DNA from: Bacillota bacterium
Lineage (GTDB): Bacteria; Bacillota; Clostridia; Peptostreptococcales; Anaerovoracaceae
Assembly (NCBI GenBank): GCA_017621195.1
Contig: JAGATO010000324.1
Span: 1-33,986, forward strand
DNA: 33,986 nucleotides
Reading direction: 5' to 3'
Below the pieces are notes generated by a model. It searched no databases. It was not told where the DNA came from and saw nothing but the letters and a program-made list of their open reading frames with translations. This document shows positions 7,928-15,547 of this stretch, in pieces; within the stretch, counting starts at the first letter, position 1, and each line of letters begins with the position of its first letter. A program made the translations under genes and the position numbers.

Positions 7928-8738
7928 GTGGCGCATGACCTTCGACCTTCACACCCACACCCGGCTGATGCGCGGTGGACGGACGATCACCCACGCGGTC
8001 AGCACGATGGAAGAAGTGGTGGCGGCGGCCAGGGAAAAGGGACTGAGGGCCGTGGGCATTTCCAATCACGGGCCCGGCCACGTGACGTATGGTCTGCCCA
8101 TGGAATCGCTGGCGGCGCTGATGGAAGAGCGGGATCATCTGAAGAGGCGATATCCGGACATCCGGATCCTGATCGGCGTGGAGGCCAACATCATCAACGC
8201 TTCCGGCGCTCTGGACGTGGCTCGGGATGACATGGATCGGTTCGATTACGTGATGGCGGGATATCACTACGGAATCTTCGGTGTACAGCCCGTCGGTGCA
8301 GTGCTGCTTCACGCGGAAAACTGGCTCTGGGAGAAGACCGGAGGCCGCGGACGGCTGGAACGGAGGATGTCGGACAACGGAACGGTCGGCGGCCGTAGCC
8401 TGGGTCGTCTCTGCGAAGCCAATACCCGGCGCATGGTGGATGCCATTTTGCAGAACCGCCCGCTGGTGGTGACCCATCCGGGAGATAAGTCGCCCTGCGA
8501 CATCGAGGCAGTTGCCCGGGCCTGCGAGATTGCGGGTACGTGGATGGAGATCAACAACTTCCACCGGGATCTGACAGTGGAGAATTTGCGGAGAGCAGCC
8601 AAATACAACGTGAAGTTCATCATCGGCAGCGACGCCCATCGACCGGATAGGGTGGGCTGCTTCGAAGAGGGACTGGAACGGATTCTCCGGGCCGGCGTGG
8701 ATCCGGAGCGTGTGGTCAATCTGGAAAGGGGAGAATAG
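7920..8738 (+). CDS. PHP-domain phosphoesterase/hydrolase
   Basis: A 272-residue PHP superfamily metal hydrolase. Ligand motifs are FDLHTHT at the N-terminus, SNHGPGH, VGVEANI-like EANI in the middle, VVTHPGDK, and the terminal GSDAHRPDRVG. It resembles the YcdX/HisK branch, of which most members have no proven substrate. The start is TTG 7920, with CGGAGGT 8 nt upstream inside murB; ATG 7935 lacks a ribosome site. It ends one base before the rapZ ATG. A PHP gene between murB and rapZ is a known Clostridia arrangement, which suggests a role in envelope or sugar-phosphate metabolism. Confidence 0.88.
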   Translation: MDKWRMTFDLHTHTRLMRGGRTITHAVSTMEEVVAAAREKGLRAVGISNHGPGHVTYGLPMESLAALMEERDHLKRRYPDIRILIGVEANIINASGALDVARDDMDRFDYVMAGYHYGIFGVQPVGAVLLHAENWLWEKTGGRGRLERRMSDNGTVGGRSLGRLCEANTRRMVDAILQNRPLVVTHPGDKSPCDIEAVARACEIAGTWMEINNFHRDLTVENLRRAAKYNVKFIIGSDAHRPDRVGCFEEGLERILRAGVDPERVVNLERGE

Positions 8739-8739
8739 C

Positions 8740-9591
8740 ATGGAGATACTGATCGTAACAGGATTGTCGGGAGCGGGAAAATCCCAGGCGATCCATTTCA
8801 TCGAGGATATGAATTATTACTGCATCGACAATATGCCGCCGGCGCTGATCCGGGACTTCGTCAACCTGGCGGCCCAGGACAAGATGACCATTGAGAAGGC
8901 GGCCTTCGTGGTGGATATCCGCGGCGGCGAATTCTTCTCCGATCTGGAAAACGTTCTGGAAGATCTGCGGCGTCACGATACGCCGTATCAGCTGCTGTTT
9001 CTGGAAGCCTCCGACGAGGTGCTGATCCGCCGCTACAAGGAGACGCGGCGCACCCATCCTCTGTCCAAGACCGGGTCCATCCGAGAGGGCATCGATACGG
9101 AGAGAAAGCGGCTGTCGGCCATCCGAAAGGAGGCCACCTATGTGGTGGATACCTCCAATATGAAGGCGGCCAAGCTGAACGAGGAATTGAAGGTGCTGCT
9201 TCTGGGCGAGGAGAGTAAAGAGAACTTTACCATTACGGTGGAATCCTTCGGGTTTAAGCACGGGATGCCCCAGGAGGCCGACTGGGTCTTCGACGTCAGG
9301 TTCATTCCCAATCCCTTCTACCTGGCCAGCATGAAGAACCTGACGGGAAACAGCAAAAAGGTTCAGGAATACGTGATGAAATTCCCTGAATCCCAGGCCT
9401 TTGTGAAGCAGGTCCACGATCTGATCGAACAGCTGATTCCCCACTACATCCGGGAAGGAAAGTACCACCTTGTCCTGGCCTTCGGCTGTACCGGCGGACA
9501 GCATCGGTCCGTGACCATGGCCAACAAGTTCGCGGAGATCTTCAAGGAAGAGGGAAAGCGGACGATTCTGATTCACCGGGATCTGGCGTAG
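8740..9591 (+). CDS. rapZ: RapZ/YvcJ nucleotide-binding protein
   Basis: 283 residues. The N-terminal P-loop is GLSGAGKS (about residues 7-14). The C-terminal domain holds the family signature FGCTGGQHRSV. In enterobacteria RapZ controls glmS through small RNAs; Firmicute YvcJ binds nucleotides and affects competence, with a less clear role. Start is ATG 8740 with GGGGAG upstream; the in-frame ATG at 8710 lies inside the preceding gene and lacks a site. It follows the PHP gene by 1 nt. Downstream the usual glmR/yvcK gene is absent and the kce promoter begins. Confidence 0.95.
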   Translation: MEILIVTGLSGAGKSQAIHFIEDMNYYCIDNMPPALIRDFVNLAAQDKMTIEKAAFVVDIRGGEFFSDLENVLEDLRRHDTPYQLLFLEASDEVLIRRYKETRRTHPLSKTGSIREGIDTERKRLSAIRKEATYVVDTSNMKAAKLNEELKVLLLGEESKENFTITVESFGFKHGMPQEADWVFDVRFIPNPFYLASMKNLTGNSKKVQEYVMKFPESQAFVKQVHDLIEQLIPHYIREGKYHLVLAFGCTGGQHRSVTMANKFAEIFKEEGKRTILIHRDLA

Positions 9592-9619
9592 AATGATCAA
9601 AAGTGAAAAATGTACAAAA

Positions 9620-9654
9620 CCCCCTTTCGGGGGATTGGTGAGATATGGTATAAT
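9620..9654 (+). promoter_or_regulatory. kce promoter with GC hairpin over the -35 region
   Basis: TGG-TATAAT (hexamer 9649-9654) is a perfect extended -10. Where a -35 would lie is instead a perfect palindrome CCCCC-TTTC-GGGGG (9620-9633). It lacks a T-tract, so it is a poor terminator for rapZ and may be an operator or a processing hairpin. The leader to the kce ATG is about 80 nt. Confidence 0.6.
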
Positions 9655-9741
9655 GGCAGTAAGCCGATCAATTCCGGATTTTTGTGTTGGAAAGAATCAG
9701 GCTTTATGTGGAAGAAAAGATTTGTAAAGGAGACGAATGAA

Positions 9742-10572
9742 ATGGACAAGTTAATTATCAGCGCATGTATTTGCGGTGCGGAAGTTACCAAAGAACAGAA
9801 CCCGGCGGTTCCCTATACGGTAGAAGAAATTGTTAGAGAAGCGAAATCCGCTTACGATGCCGGCGCAGCTCTGATTCACCTGCACGTAAGATGGGATGAC
9901 GGTACTCCGACTCAGGACACCGCAAGATTCCAGGAATGCATCGACGCCATCCGCAAGGAATGCCCGGATGCCATCATCCAGCCCTCCACCGGTGGCGCGG
10001 TAGGTATGACCGACCTGGAACGTCTGGCTTCCACCGACGTAGTTCCCACCCCCGAAATGGCTACCCTGGACTGCGGTACCTGCAACTTCGGCGGCGACGA
10101 AATCTTCGTTAACTCCAATACCACCATCATCAACTTTGCGAAGATCATGAAGGAAAGGGGCATCAAGCCCGAACTGGAAGTCTTCGATAAGGGCATGATC
10201 GACCTGGCTCTGAAGACCGCTGACAAGAAGGGTCTGCTGGTTCACCCCCTGCACTGGGACTTCGTACTGGGCGTACAGATGAGCGCTACCATCCGTGACC
10301 TGGTATACATGGTAGAATCCATTCCCGCAGGCTCCACCTGGACCGCTACCGGCCTGGGCAAGAACGCTTGGCACATCGCGGCTGCTACCATCGCTATGGG
10401 CGGTCACGTAAGAGTCGGCTTCGAAGACAACCTGTACCTGGAAAAGGGCGTTCTGGCCAAGTCCAACGGCGAAATGGTAGAAAAGGCCGTTAAGCTGGCT
10501 AAGCTGCTGGGCAGAGAGATCGCTACTCCCGCAGAAGCTCGTGAGATTCTGGGTCTGGCTCCCTTGAAGTAA
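9742..10572 (+). CDS. kce: Beta-keto acid cleavage enzyme (BKACE), Kce-like
   Basis: 276 residues, the same length as the 3-keto-5-aminohexanoate cleavage enzyme of lysine fermentation, which splits its substrate with acetyl-CoA to acetoacetate and 3-aminobutyryl-CoA. Zinc ligands H46 and H48 (IHLHVR) and E228 (GFEDN) are present, as are E14, S82-T83, R224 and D229, which correspond to Kce substrate-binding residues. Start is ATG 9742 with AAGGAG 9 nt upstream; the frame runs open to 9610 without a site. It has its own promoter and terminator. Codons (GAA, GTA, CGT/AGA) contrast sharply with the GAG/GTG/CGG-rich rapZ and whiA. No other lysine-fermentation gene is in view, so another BKACE substrate is possible. 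Confidence 0.85.
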   Translation: MDKLIISACICGAEVTKEQNPAVPYTVEEIVREAKSAYDAGAALIHLHVRWDDGTPTQDTARFQECIDAIRKECPDAIIQPSTGGAVGMTDLERLASTDVVPTPEMATLDCGTCNFGGDEIFVNSNTTIINFAKIMKERGIKPELEVFDKGMIDLALKTADKKGLLVHPLHWDFVLGVQMSATIRDLVYMVESIPAGSTWTATGLGKNAWHIAAATIAMGGHVRVGFEDNLYLEKGVLAKSNGEMVEKAVKLAKLLGREIATPAEAREILGLAPLK

Positions 10573-10604
10573 TTCAGTACATAACGCTGACCAAACGAGA
10601 AACG

Positions 10605-10636
10605 AAAGACGCCGCCTATCGGGACGGCGTCTTTTT
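10605..10636 (+). terminator. Intrinsic terminator of kce
   Basis: AAAGACGCCG / CGGCGTCTTT, a perfect 10-bp stem with a 10-nt loop, followed by T5, 33 nt after the kce stop. It isolates kce from whiA. Confidence 0.93.
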
Positions 10637-10637
10637 G

Positions 10638-10666
10638 TTGCCATGACGACATCTTTGCGGTACAAT
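10638..10666 (+). promoter_or_regulatory. Sigma-A promoter of whiA
   Basis: TTGCCA (10638-10643), 17-nt spacer, TACAAT (10661-10666). It starts right behind the kce terminator and gives a leader of about 55 nt. The same two hexamers and spacer recur at the ThrE promoter. Confidence 0.75.
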
Positions 10667-10725
10667 AAAAAGAGACAGCCGGATCCGTGTAACCGGCGCG
10701 AAAGGAAAGGCGAGGGAGAGAGAAC

Positions 10726-11670
10726 ATGTCATTTTCTTCGGAAACGAAACAGGAGCTGACGCGGATCAGCGCGGAAAAGAAGTGTTGTCAGCTGGCGGAG
10801 ATCGCCGGTTTTTTACGCATGTGCGGCAGCATCATGCTGATTGGAGGACGCATGGGCGTCCGGCTGACCACCGACAGCCCCGCTACGGCGCGGCTGTTTG
10901 CCAAGCTGCTGAAGAGCTATTTCGATACGAAGGCCGACCTGAACGTGGAGGAAACCACACCGCTGAAGAAGGGCCACGCCTATCAGCTGATCATCACGCC
11001 GGACATGAATGCCGACCTGATCCTGCGGGAGACGGGAATTCTGGGCGTCAAGGAAGGCTCCAACTACATCACCGACGGAATCAAGCCGGAGCTGATCCGG
11101 AAGAAATGCTGTAAAAAGGCGTACCTGCGGGGGATTTTCCTGGGTGCCGGAACCATCAGCGCCCCGCAGAAGGGGTATCACATCGAGTTCGTCTGCAGCA
11201 GCGAATACCTGGCGGGTGACGTGAAAAAGCTGGTCAACAGCTTCGGACTGAACGCCAAGGTGACCCAGCGGAAGGAACAGTTCGTGGTCTATCTGAAGGA
11301 CAGCGAGCAGATCATCGATCTGCTGAACATCCTGGGAGCTCACGGCCAGCTTCTGGCCTTCGAAAATATCAAGATCATGAAAGAGATGCGCAACAAGACC
11401 AACCGGATCATGAACTGCGAAAGCGCCAATCTGGACAAGACGGTGAACACCGCCGGACGGCAGATCGAGGCCATCGAAAAGATACAGAGGACCCGGGGGA
11501 TGGCATCTCTGCCGCCCAAGCTATTGGAAGCGGCAAACCTGCGGTTGGCTAATCCGGAAGCCACGCTGGCGGAGCTGGCGGAACTGGCCGATCCGCCGCT
11601 GGCCAAGTCGGGATTGAACCACCGGCTGAAGAAGATCGAGGAAATCGCCGGAAAGATTCAGGAGCCGTAG
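10726..11670 (+). CDS. whiA: Sporulation/division regulator WhiA
   Basis: 314 residues with the two WhiA parts: an N-terminal degenerate LAGLIDADG homing-endonuclease-like fold (residues 1-200, with RGIFLGAGTIS in the second repeat) and a C-terminal helix-turn-helix (about 225-314, with NCESANLDKT and SGLNHRLKKIEEIA). It is a DNA-binding factor tied to sporulation in Streptomyces and to chromosome segregation and division in Bacillus. ATG 10726 has GAGGGAGAG upstream. Normally it follows rapZ-glmR; here it has its own promoter behind kce. Its end overlaps the convergent ThrE gene by 13 bp with no terminator between them. Confidence 0.96.
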   Translation: MSFSSETKQELTRISAEKKCCQLAEIAGFLRMCGSIMLIGGRMGVRLTTDSPATARLFAKLLKSYFDTKADLNVEETTPLKKGHAYQLIITPDMNADLILRETGILGVKEGSNYITDGIKPELIRKKCCKKAYLRGIFLGAGTISAPQKGYHIEFVCSSEYLAGDVKKLVNSFGLNAKVTQRKEQFVVYLKDSEQIIDLLNILGAHGQLLAFENIKIMKEMRNKTNRIMNCESANLDKTVNTAGRQIEAIEKIQRTRGMASLPPKLLEAANLRLANPEATLAELAELADPPLAKSGLNHRLKKIEEIAGKIQEP

Positions 11671-12935
11671 TGGCTGTTTCTGTGGCGCTCTCCCTGGCTG
11701 GTCTTCATCTGAAGCAGCTTTCGCAGGGTGAAGTCCACGGATAGAATCAGGCTCATGCCTACGGCGATGCCCAGAGCGCAGTACAGCGTCGAAGAACCGA
11801 AGGAACCGACGCCATCCCATTGGCCGCCCACGGCGCAGCTCATGGTGTAGAACAGGGAGCCGCCGGGAATCAGCGGAACCAGCGCCGGAATGTAAAAGAC
11901 GGTGGACGGAGCCTTCTTCACCCGGGCCATGGCCTCCGAGTAGACGGTGGCGAAGGCGGCTGCCGCAACGGAGGACAGAAACACCGTTTCGCCGAAGAAA
12001 GAAGCGGCGATCATATAGACGCCCCAGTCCAGGACGCCGCCCAGAACGGCCAGAGGAAGCAGGTTCCGCCGTACGTTGAACATCAGGGAGAAGCCCATGG
12101 CGCCCACACCGGCCGTAAACAGCTGAGCGGCAGCGCTCAGCGAGGCATCGCCGGCCATGGCGTAGGCACCGCCAGTGAAGAACATGGCGGCCATGAAGCC
12201 CAGGGCCAGGGCCGCGGCCCAAAGCAGGGCTTCCACCAGGCGCATCAGTCCGGAGATGGTGTTTCCCACCAGGACGTTTCTCACGGCGTTGGTGAGGGCG
12301 ATACCGGGAATCAGCAGCATGATGCAGCCGATGAGGATCTTATCCAGATGAAGAATGGGTAGGAGACCGGCGCAGAGGCTGGTAGCCACGCCCACGATGA
12401 CGGAGCAGAGGAGGTTGAAGCTCATCTGATTCATGGAAATGGGCAGAAGCCGCTCCTGAAACCAGCAGATCGCCAGGGCAAACAGAGCGGCCATACCGCC
12501 GTCCCACAGGGTTCCACCGAAGAACATGGTAAAGCCGCCGGCAGCCAGAACGCTGCCCAGATAGGAGGTCCAGGGGCTGGGCCGGGATGTTTCGATGGCG
12601 CGGACCTCCTCTTCCAGCGTTTCCGGAGCGATCGGATCGGCGCAGCATCGGCGGCTCAGCTCGTTGAATCGTTCGATTTTGATGAAATCCGTTCCGCCGG
12701 ACGTCATGACCCGGCGGGTCTGGGTCAGCTCTTCGCCGTCGGGCATGCCCATGGTGACGATGATGCAGGAGGTGATGACGAAGACGTTCATGTGTTCCGC
12801 GCCGCAGGCCAGACCCATGCGGGCGATGGTGTCTTCCACTCGGGTGATTTCGGAGCCGCTGACCAGCATGGCTTCGGCCATATTGAGAAGACCTGTGAGC
12901 AGGTCGCTATTTTTTTTACTGTTGTTCTGTTCCAT
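11658..12935 (-). CDS. ThrE-family threonine/serine exporter, both domains fused
   Basis: 425 residues. The N-terminal soluble hydrolase-like part (about 10-130) carries GSEITRVEDTIARM, the ThrE signature. It is followed by about ten hydrophobic helices that cover the ThrE and ThrE_2 (YjjP and YjjB) halves in one chain. In many bacteria the two halves are separate genes; the single-chain form is like Corynebacterium ThrE. Such carriers export threonine and serine, and some relatives carry succinate or other acids. AAGGAA precedes the ATG. The gene has its own sigma-A promoter and ends inside the whiA stop region. Substrate is inferred from family only. Confidence 0.88.
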   Translation of the reverse strand: MEQNNSKKNSDLLTGLLNMAEAMLVSGSEITRVEDTIARMGLACGAEHMNVFVITSCIIVTMGMPDGEELTQTRRVMTSGGTDFIKIERFNELSRRCCADPIAPETLEEEVRAIETSRPSPWTSYLGSVLAAGGFTMFFGGTLWDGGMAALFALAICWFQERLLPISMNQMSFNLLCSVIVGVATSLCAGLLPILHLDKILIGCIMLLIPGIALTNAVRNVLVGNTISGLMRLVEALLWAAALALGFMAAMFFTGGAYAMAGDASLSAAAQLFTAGVGAMGFSLMFNVRRNLLPLAVLGGVLDWGVYMIAASFFGETVFLSSVAAAAFATVYSEAMARVKKAPSTVFYIPALVPLIPGGSLFYTMSCAVGGQWDGVGSFGSSTLYCALGIAVGMSLILSVDFTLRKLLQMKTSQGERHRNSHYGS

Positions 12936-13010
12936 ACGTTGTATTCCTTAAAGGCGCGCAGAGAGTCCGGCCGGAACGGGAAAAGCGCGCATACGATTTC
13001 CGGCGGATGT

Positions 13011-13039
13011 ATTGTATAACGATTTCTTTGCGTTGGCAA
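13011..13039 (-). promoter_or_regulatory. Sigma-A promoter of the ThrE-type exporter
   Basis: Minus strand TTGCCA (13039-13034), 17 nt, TACAAT (13016-13011), the same hexamers as the whiA promoter. The leader of about 70 nt contains GCGCGC at both ends of a 38-nt stretch. Confidence 0.65.
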
Positions 13040-13137
13040 GAGTAATCTGAGAAAAATTTCAATCAAAATTCTTTAAATTTGTCAAAAAATAAAACGAAAA
13101 ATGAGAATCGTCGAAAAAATATCCGAATCTATTCTTC

Positions 13138-13166
13138 GTTGCATTTCCAGAGATTTCATGTATACT
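13138..13166 (+). promoter_or_regulatory. Promoter of the class V PLP enzyme
   Basis: TTGCAT (13139-13144), 16 nt, TATACT (13161-13166), 42 nt before the ATG. The -35 lies inside CGTTGCATTTCCAG (13138-13151), which is repeated with one change at 14328-14341 before the FAH gene. Confidence 0.6.
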
Positions 13167-13208
13167 GTTTGTAGAGATTTCTATGACAAATGATAGAAAG
13201 GTAACGAC

Positions 13209-14288
13209 ATGAAAACTTTGGAGGAGGCCAGAAGGGAGTTTTCCTTTTTGGAGGATCACATTTATTTGGATACGGCCACCACGGGGCTGGCCTGGGACGG
13301 TCAGGCGGAAGCCGCCGGCGGATTTTACACCGACGCCAAGCGCATGGGCTACGTAGGAAGCAACGTCTGGAACGGAAAGGAACAAGCGGTCAGGAAGCGG
13401 CTGGCGAAGCTGCTTCACGCAGTACCGGAGGAGATCTACTTCTATTCCAGTACGACGGAATTCGTCAACCTGATAGCCCACAGTCTGACGCTGTCGCCCG
13501 GCGATCAGATTCTGATGGCGGAAGGCGAATATCCGGCCATCACGGCTCCCTGGGAGTTTTTACGGGAGCGGGGCGTGGAAATCGTTCGACGATCCGTTTC
13601 TTCGGAAGAAACGCGGCAGCAGGACCTTCTGAGAGGTCTGACGGAACGGACCAGACTGGTGCTCCTGTCCCACGTCCAGTACACTACGGGAACGAAGGCG
13701 GATCTGGCGGCTGTGGGAAAGGACTGTCACGAGGCGGGAGCTTTCGTACTGGTGGACGGAACCCAGGGGCTGGGAGCTGTTCCGGTGAATCTGGAAGATG
13801 TGGATTTTTACGTGTCTTCCACGTTTAAATGGATTTTGGGAGCCTTCGGACTGTCGGTGGCCGTGGTGAAGAAGGAAGCGGAGAAGCAGCTGAGACCGGC
13901 CTACGCAGGGTACGGAGGAAACAAGCTGCAGTACACTTCCGTCAATTATCCCACGCTGTGGGCTCTGGACGCAGCGCTGGACCTCTTTGAGGAGGTGGGA
14001 TGGACCCGGATTTACGATCAGGTGGCGCAGGTGACCGATTTCCTGATGGACGGGCTGAAAGATCTGGGAATCTCCGTTCTGACGCCACGGAACGCCAGGG
14101 CGGGAATCGTCAGCTTTCGCCATCCGCGAGGCGGGCAGATCGAACGGGCGATGGCCCAGCGGAAGATTTACTTCGCCTATCGGGATGGATATGTCCGGAT
14201 CGCTCCTCACTTTTACAATACGGTGGAGGATGTTCGGACGATGTTGAATGCGCTGCGAGAGTGTTTAACGATGTCGGAAGGGAAATGA
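13209..14288 (+). CDS. Class V aminotransferase / cysteine desulfurase-like PLP enzyme
   Basis: 359 residues, fold-type I, class V. Visible PLP-site features are YLDTATTGL at the N-terminus, a Ser-Thr pair at 80-82 for phosphate binding, D183-x-T-Q186 (VDGTQGLGA) and Schiff-base K207 in SSTFKWILG. The class includes cysteine desulfurases, serine-pyruvate aminotransferases, isopenicillin-N epimerases and kynureninases. There is no SufS/NifS-type catalytic Cys loop before the C-terminal domain, so sulfur transfer is unlikely. RBS GAAAGG, own promoter. The FAH-family gene follows after 147 nt and may act on its product, but the two have separate upstream regions. Confidence 0.82.
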   Translation: MKTLEEARREFSFLEDHIYLDTATTGLAWDGQAEAAGGFYTDAKRMGYVGSNVWNGKEQAVRKRLAKLLHAVPEEIYFYSSTTEFVNLIAHSLTLSPGDQILMAEGEYPAITAPWEFLRERGVEIVRRSVSSEETRQQDLLRGLTERTRLVLLSHVQYTTGTKADLAAVGKDCHEAGAFVLVDGTQGLGAVPVNLEDVDFYVSSTFKWILGAFGLSVAVVKKEAEKQLRPAYAGYGGNKLQYTSVNYPTLWALDAALDLFEEVGWTRIYDQVAQVTDFLMDGLKDLGISVLTPRNARAGIVSFRHPRGGQIERAMAQRKIYFAYRDGYVRIAPHFYNTVEDVRTMLNALRECLTMSEGK

Positions 14289-14327
14289 TTCTTTTGGATT
14301 TTGCTCGAGAAAATGCGTAAAAATATC

Positions 14328-14407
14328 GTTGCATTTTCAGTAAAAATATGGGAAAATAATAACGTTAGTACGTTCGGTTTCGAGATGGATGCGATTCTCG
14401 AAAGCCG
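14328..14407 (+). promoter_or_regulatory. Control region of the FAH-family gene with palindrome
   Basis: Two signals lie between the class V gene and the FAH gene. CGTTGCATTTTCAG (14328-14341) repeats 13 of 14 bases of the element at the class V gene's -35. Then 8-bp arms TTTCGAGA (14378-14385) and TCTCGAAA (14396-14403) form an inverted repeat with a 10-nt centre, extended by CGG/CCG across one bulge. No clean -10 is visible. It looks like an operator for an unknown regulator. Confidence 0.4.
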
Positions 14408-14435
14408 GTAGAGAGGATGTCAGGGAGGAAAAGCT

Positions 14436-15326
14436 ATGAGATTATACACATACAAAACGGACAAAAAAGGAAAGGAAATCGTCGGCGTTGGGGATTCCGA
14501 GGGGAAGTTTATCCATCCGCTGTCCAGCTTCGGCATGGAGTATAAATCGGTTCTGGAGATGATCCGGAAGATGAAGGGCGCGGAGTGGGAACTTCTGAAG
14601 AAATCGGTCAACGAGAGAACCGAGGGCGTGGAAGTGTCCGACGTGATCCTGTGCGCGCCGATTCTCCAGCCGGCTCAGGACATCATCTGTCTGGGGATCA
14701 ACTACATGGATCATGCGGAAGAATCCGCCAGATTCAAGAAGCTGGAGTTCGACGGAAAGCGGGAGTACGCTGTGTATTTCTCCAAGCGCGTCAATGAGAC
14801 GGTACCTCCGGAGGGTGTCATTCCGGCGTACGAAGGTCTGGTAGACGGGCTGGACTATGAGGTGGAACTGGCTGTGATCATCGGTAAGGATGCGAAAAAT
14901 GTTCCGAAGGAAGAGGCTTTCGATTACATCCTGGGTTATACGATTATGAACGACGTCAGCGCCAGAAATCTGCAGACCCGCCACAAGCAGTGGTACTTCG
15001 GAAAGAGTCTGGACGGTTTTACCCCCCTGGGTCCCTGTATCGTGACTCGGGACGACCTGCCCAATGTGGAGGACCTGAGCATCGTCAGCCGTCTGAACGG
15101 CGAGGTCCGTCAGAGCAGCAACACCGGCCTGATGATCACCGGCATCGCGGATATGATTGCCGAGCTGTCTTCGGGAATGACGCTGAAGGCAGGAACGATC
15201 ATCGCCACCGGAACGCCGGGCGGCGTGGGCATGGGCTTCGTACCTCCCCGTTTCATGAAGAAGGGCGACGTGATCGAATGCGAGATCGAAGGCATCGGCA
15301 TTCTGCGCAACGTGGTCGGCGACTGA
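14436..15326 (+). CDS. Fumarylacetoacetate hydrolase (FAH) family protein
   Basis: 296 residues with a short N-terminal domain and the FAH catalytic domain from about residue 83. Conserved parts are GINYMDHAEES, the metal ligands E142-x-E144 (LDYEVELAV) and D173 (MNDVSARNLQ), KSLDGFTPLGP, and TGTPGGVGMG near the C-terminus. Members hydrolyse or decarboxylate acylpyruvates, 2-hydroxyhepta-2,4-dienedioate-type compounds or oxaloacetate. Given the surrounding amino-acid metabolism an acylpyruvase or oxaloacetate decarboxylase-like role is plausible but unproven. ATG 14436 has AGGGAGG upstream. A clear terminator follows, so it is monocistronic or read through from the class V gene. Confidence 0.9.
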   Translation: MRLYTYKTDKKGKEIVGVGDSEGKFIHPLSSFGMEYKSVLEMIRKMKGAEWELLKKSVNERTEGVEVSDVILCAPILQPAQDIICLGINYMDHAEESARFKKLEFDGKREYAVYFSKRVNETVPPEGVIPAYEGLVDGLDYEVELAVIIGKDAKNVPKEEAFDYILGYTIMNDVSARNLQTRHKQWYFGKSLDGFTPLGPCIVTRDDLPNVEDLSIVSRLNGEVRQSSNTGLMITGIADMIAELSSGMTLKAGTIIATGTPGGVGMGFVPPRFMKKGDVIECEIEGIGILRNVVGD

Positions 15327-15385
15327 GGCGACGGATCAGCGGTACGGAGCATATCACCGCATGCCATAACATCATAGAATGAAAG

Positions 15386-15432
15386 AATGTAACCTTCTCA
15401 CCGATGGTTTGCTGCGGAGGGTTACATTTTTT
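15386..15432 (+). terminator. Intrinsic terminator of the FAH-family gene
   Basis: AATGTAACC / GGTTACATT arms (15386-15394 with 15420-15428) are followed by a run of T to 15432. The internal sequence pairs partly. It ends the FAH transcript about 60 nt after its stop. Confidence 0.85.
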
Positions 15433-15547
15433 ATTGGAATTTTATCTATAACTTCGCAGAATACCGCATGACTTCTTTGGGATTTTTGTATAAAATAAGA
15501 GAAACAAGACTGACAGTATGAAGGGGAAGCGAGGAGGAAAAGAACCG

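Noticed and set aside
9620..9633. CCCCC-TTTC-GGGGG as terminator of rapZ
   Set aside because: There is no T run after the stem and it overlaps the kce promoter region, so an operator or stabiliser reading is kept instead.
9742..10572. Assigning a complete lysine fermentation pathway
   Set aside because: Only the Kce-like gene is present; no aminomutase, dehydrogenase or ammonia lyase genes are in the window.
11658..11670. whiA/ThrE 3' overlap as a frameshift artefact
   Set aside because: Both C-termini look complete for their families; a 13-bp convergent overlap is ordinary.
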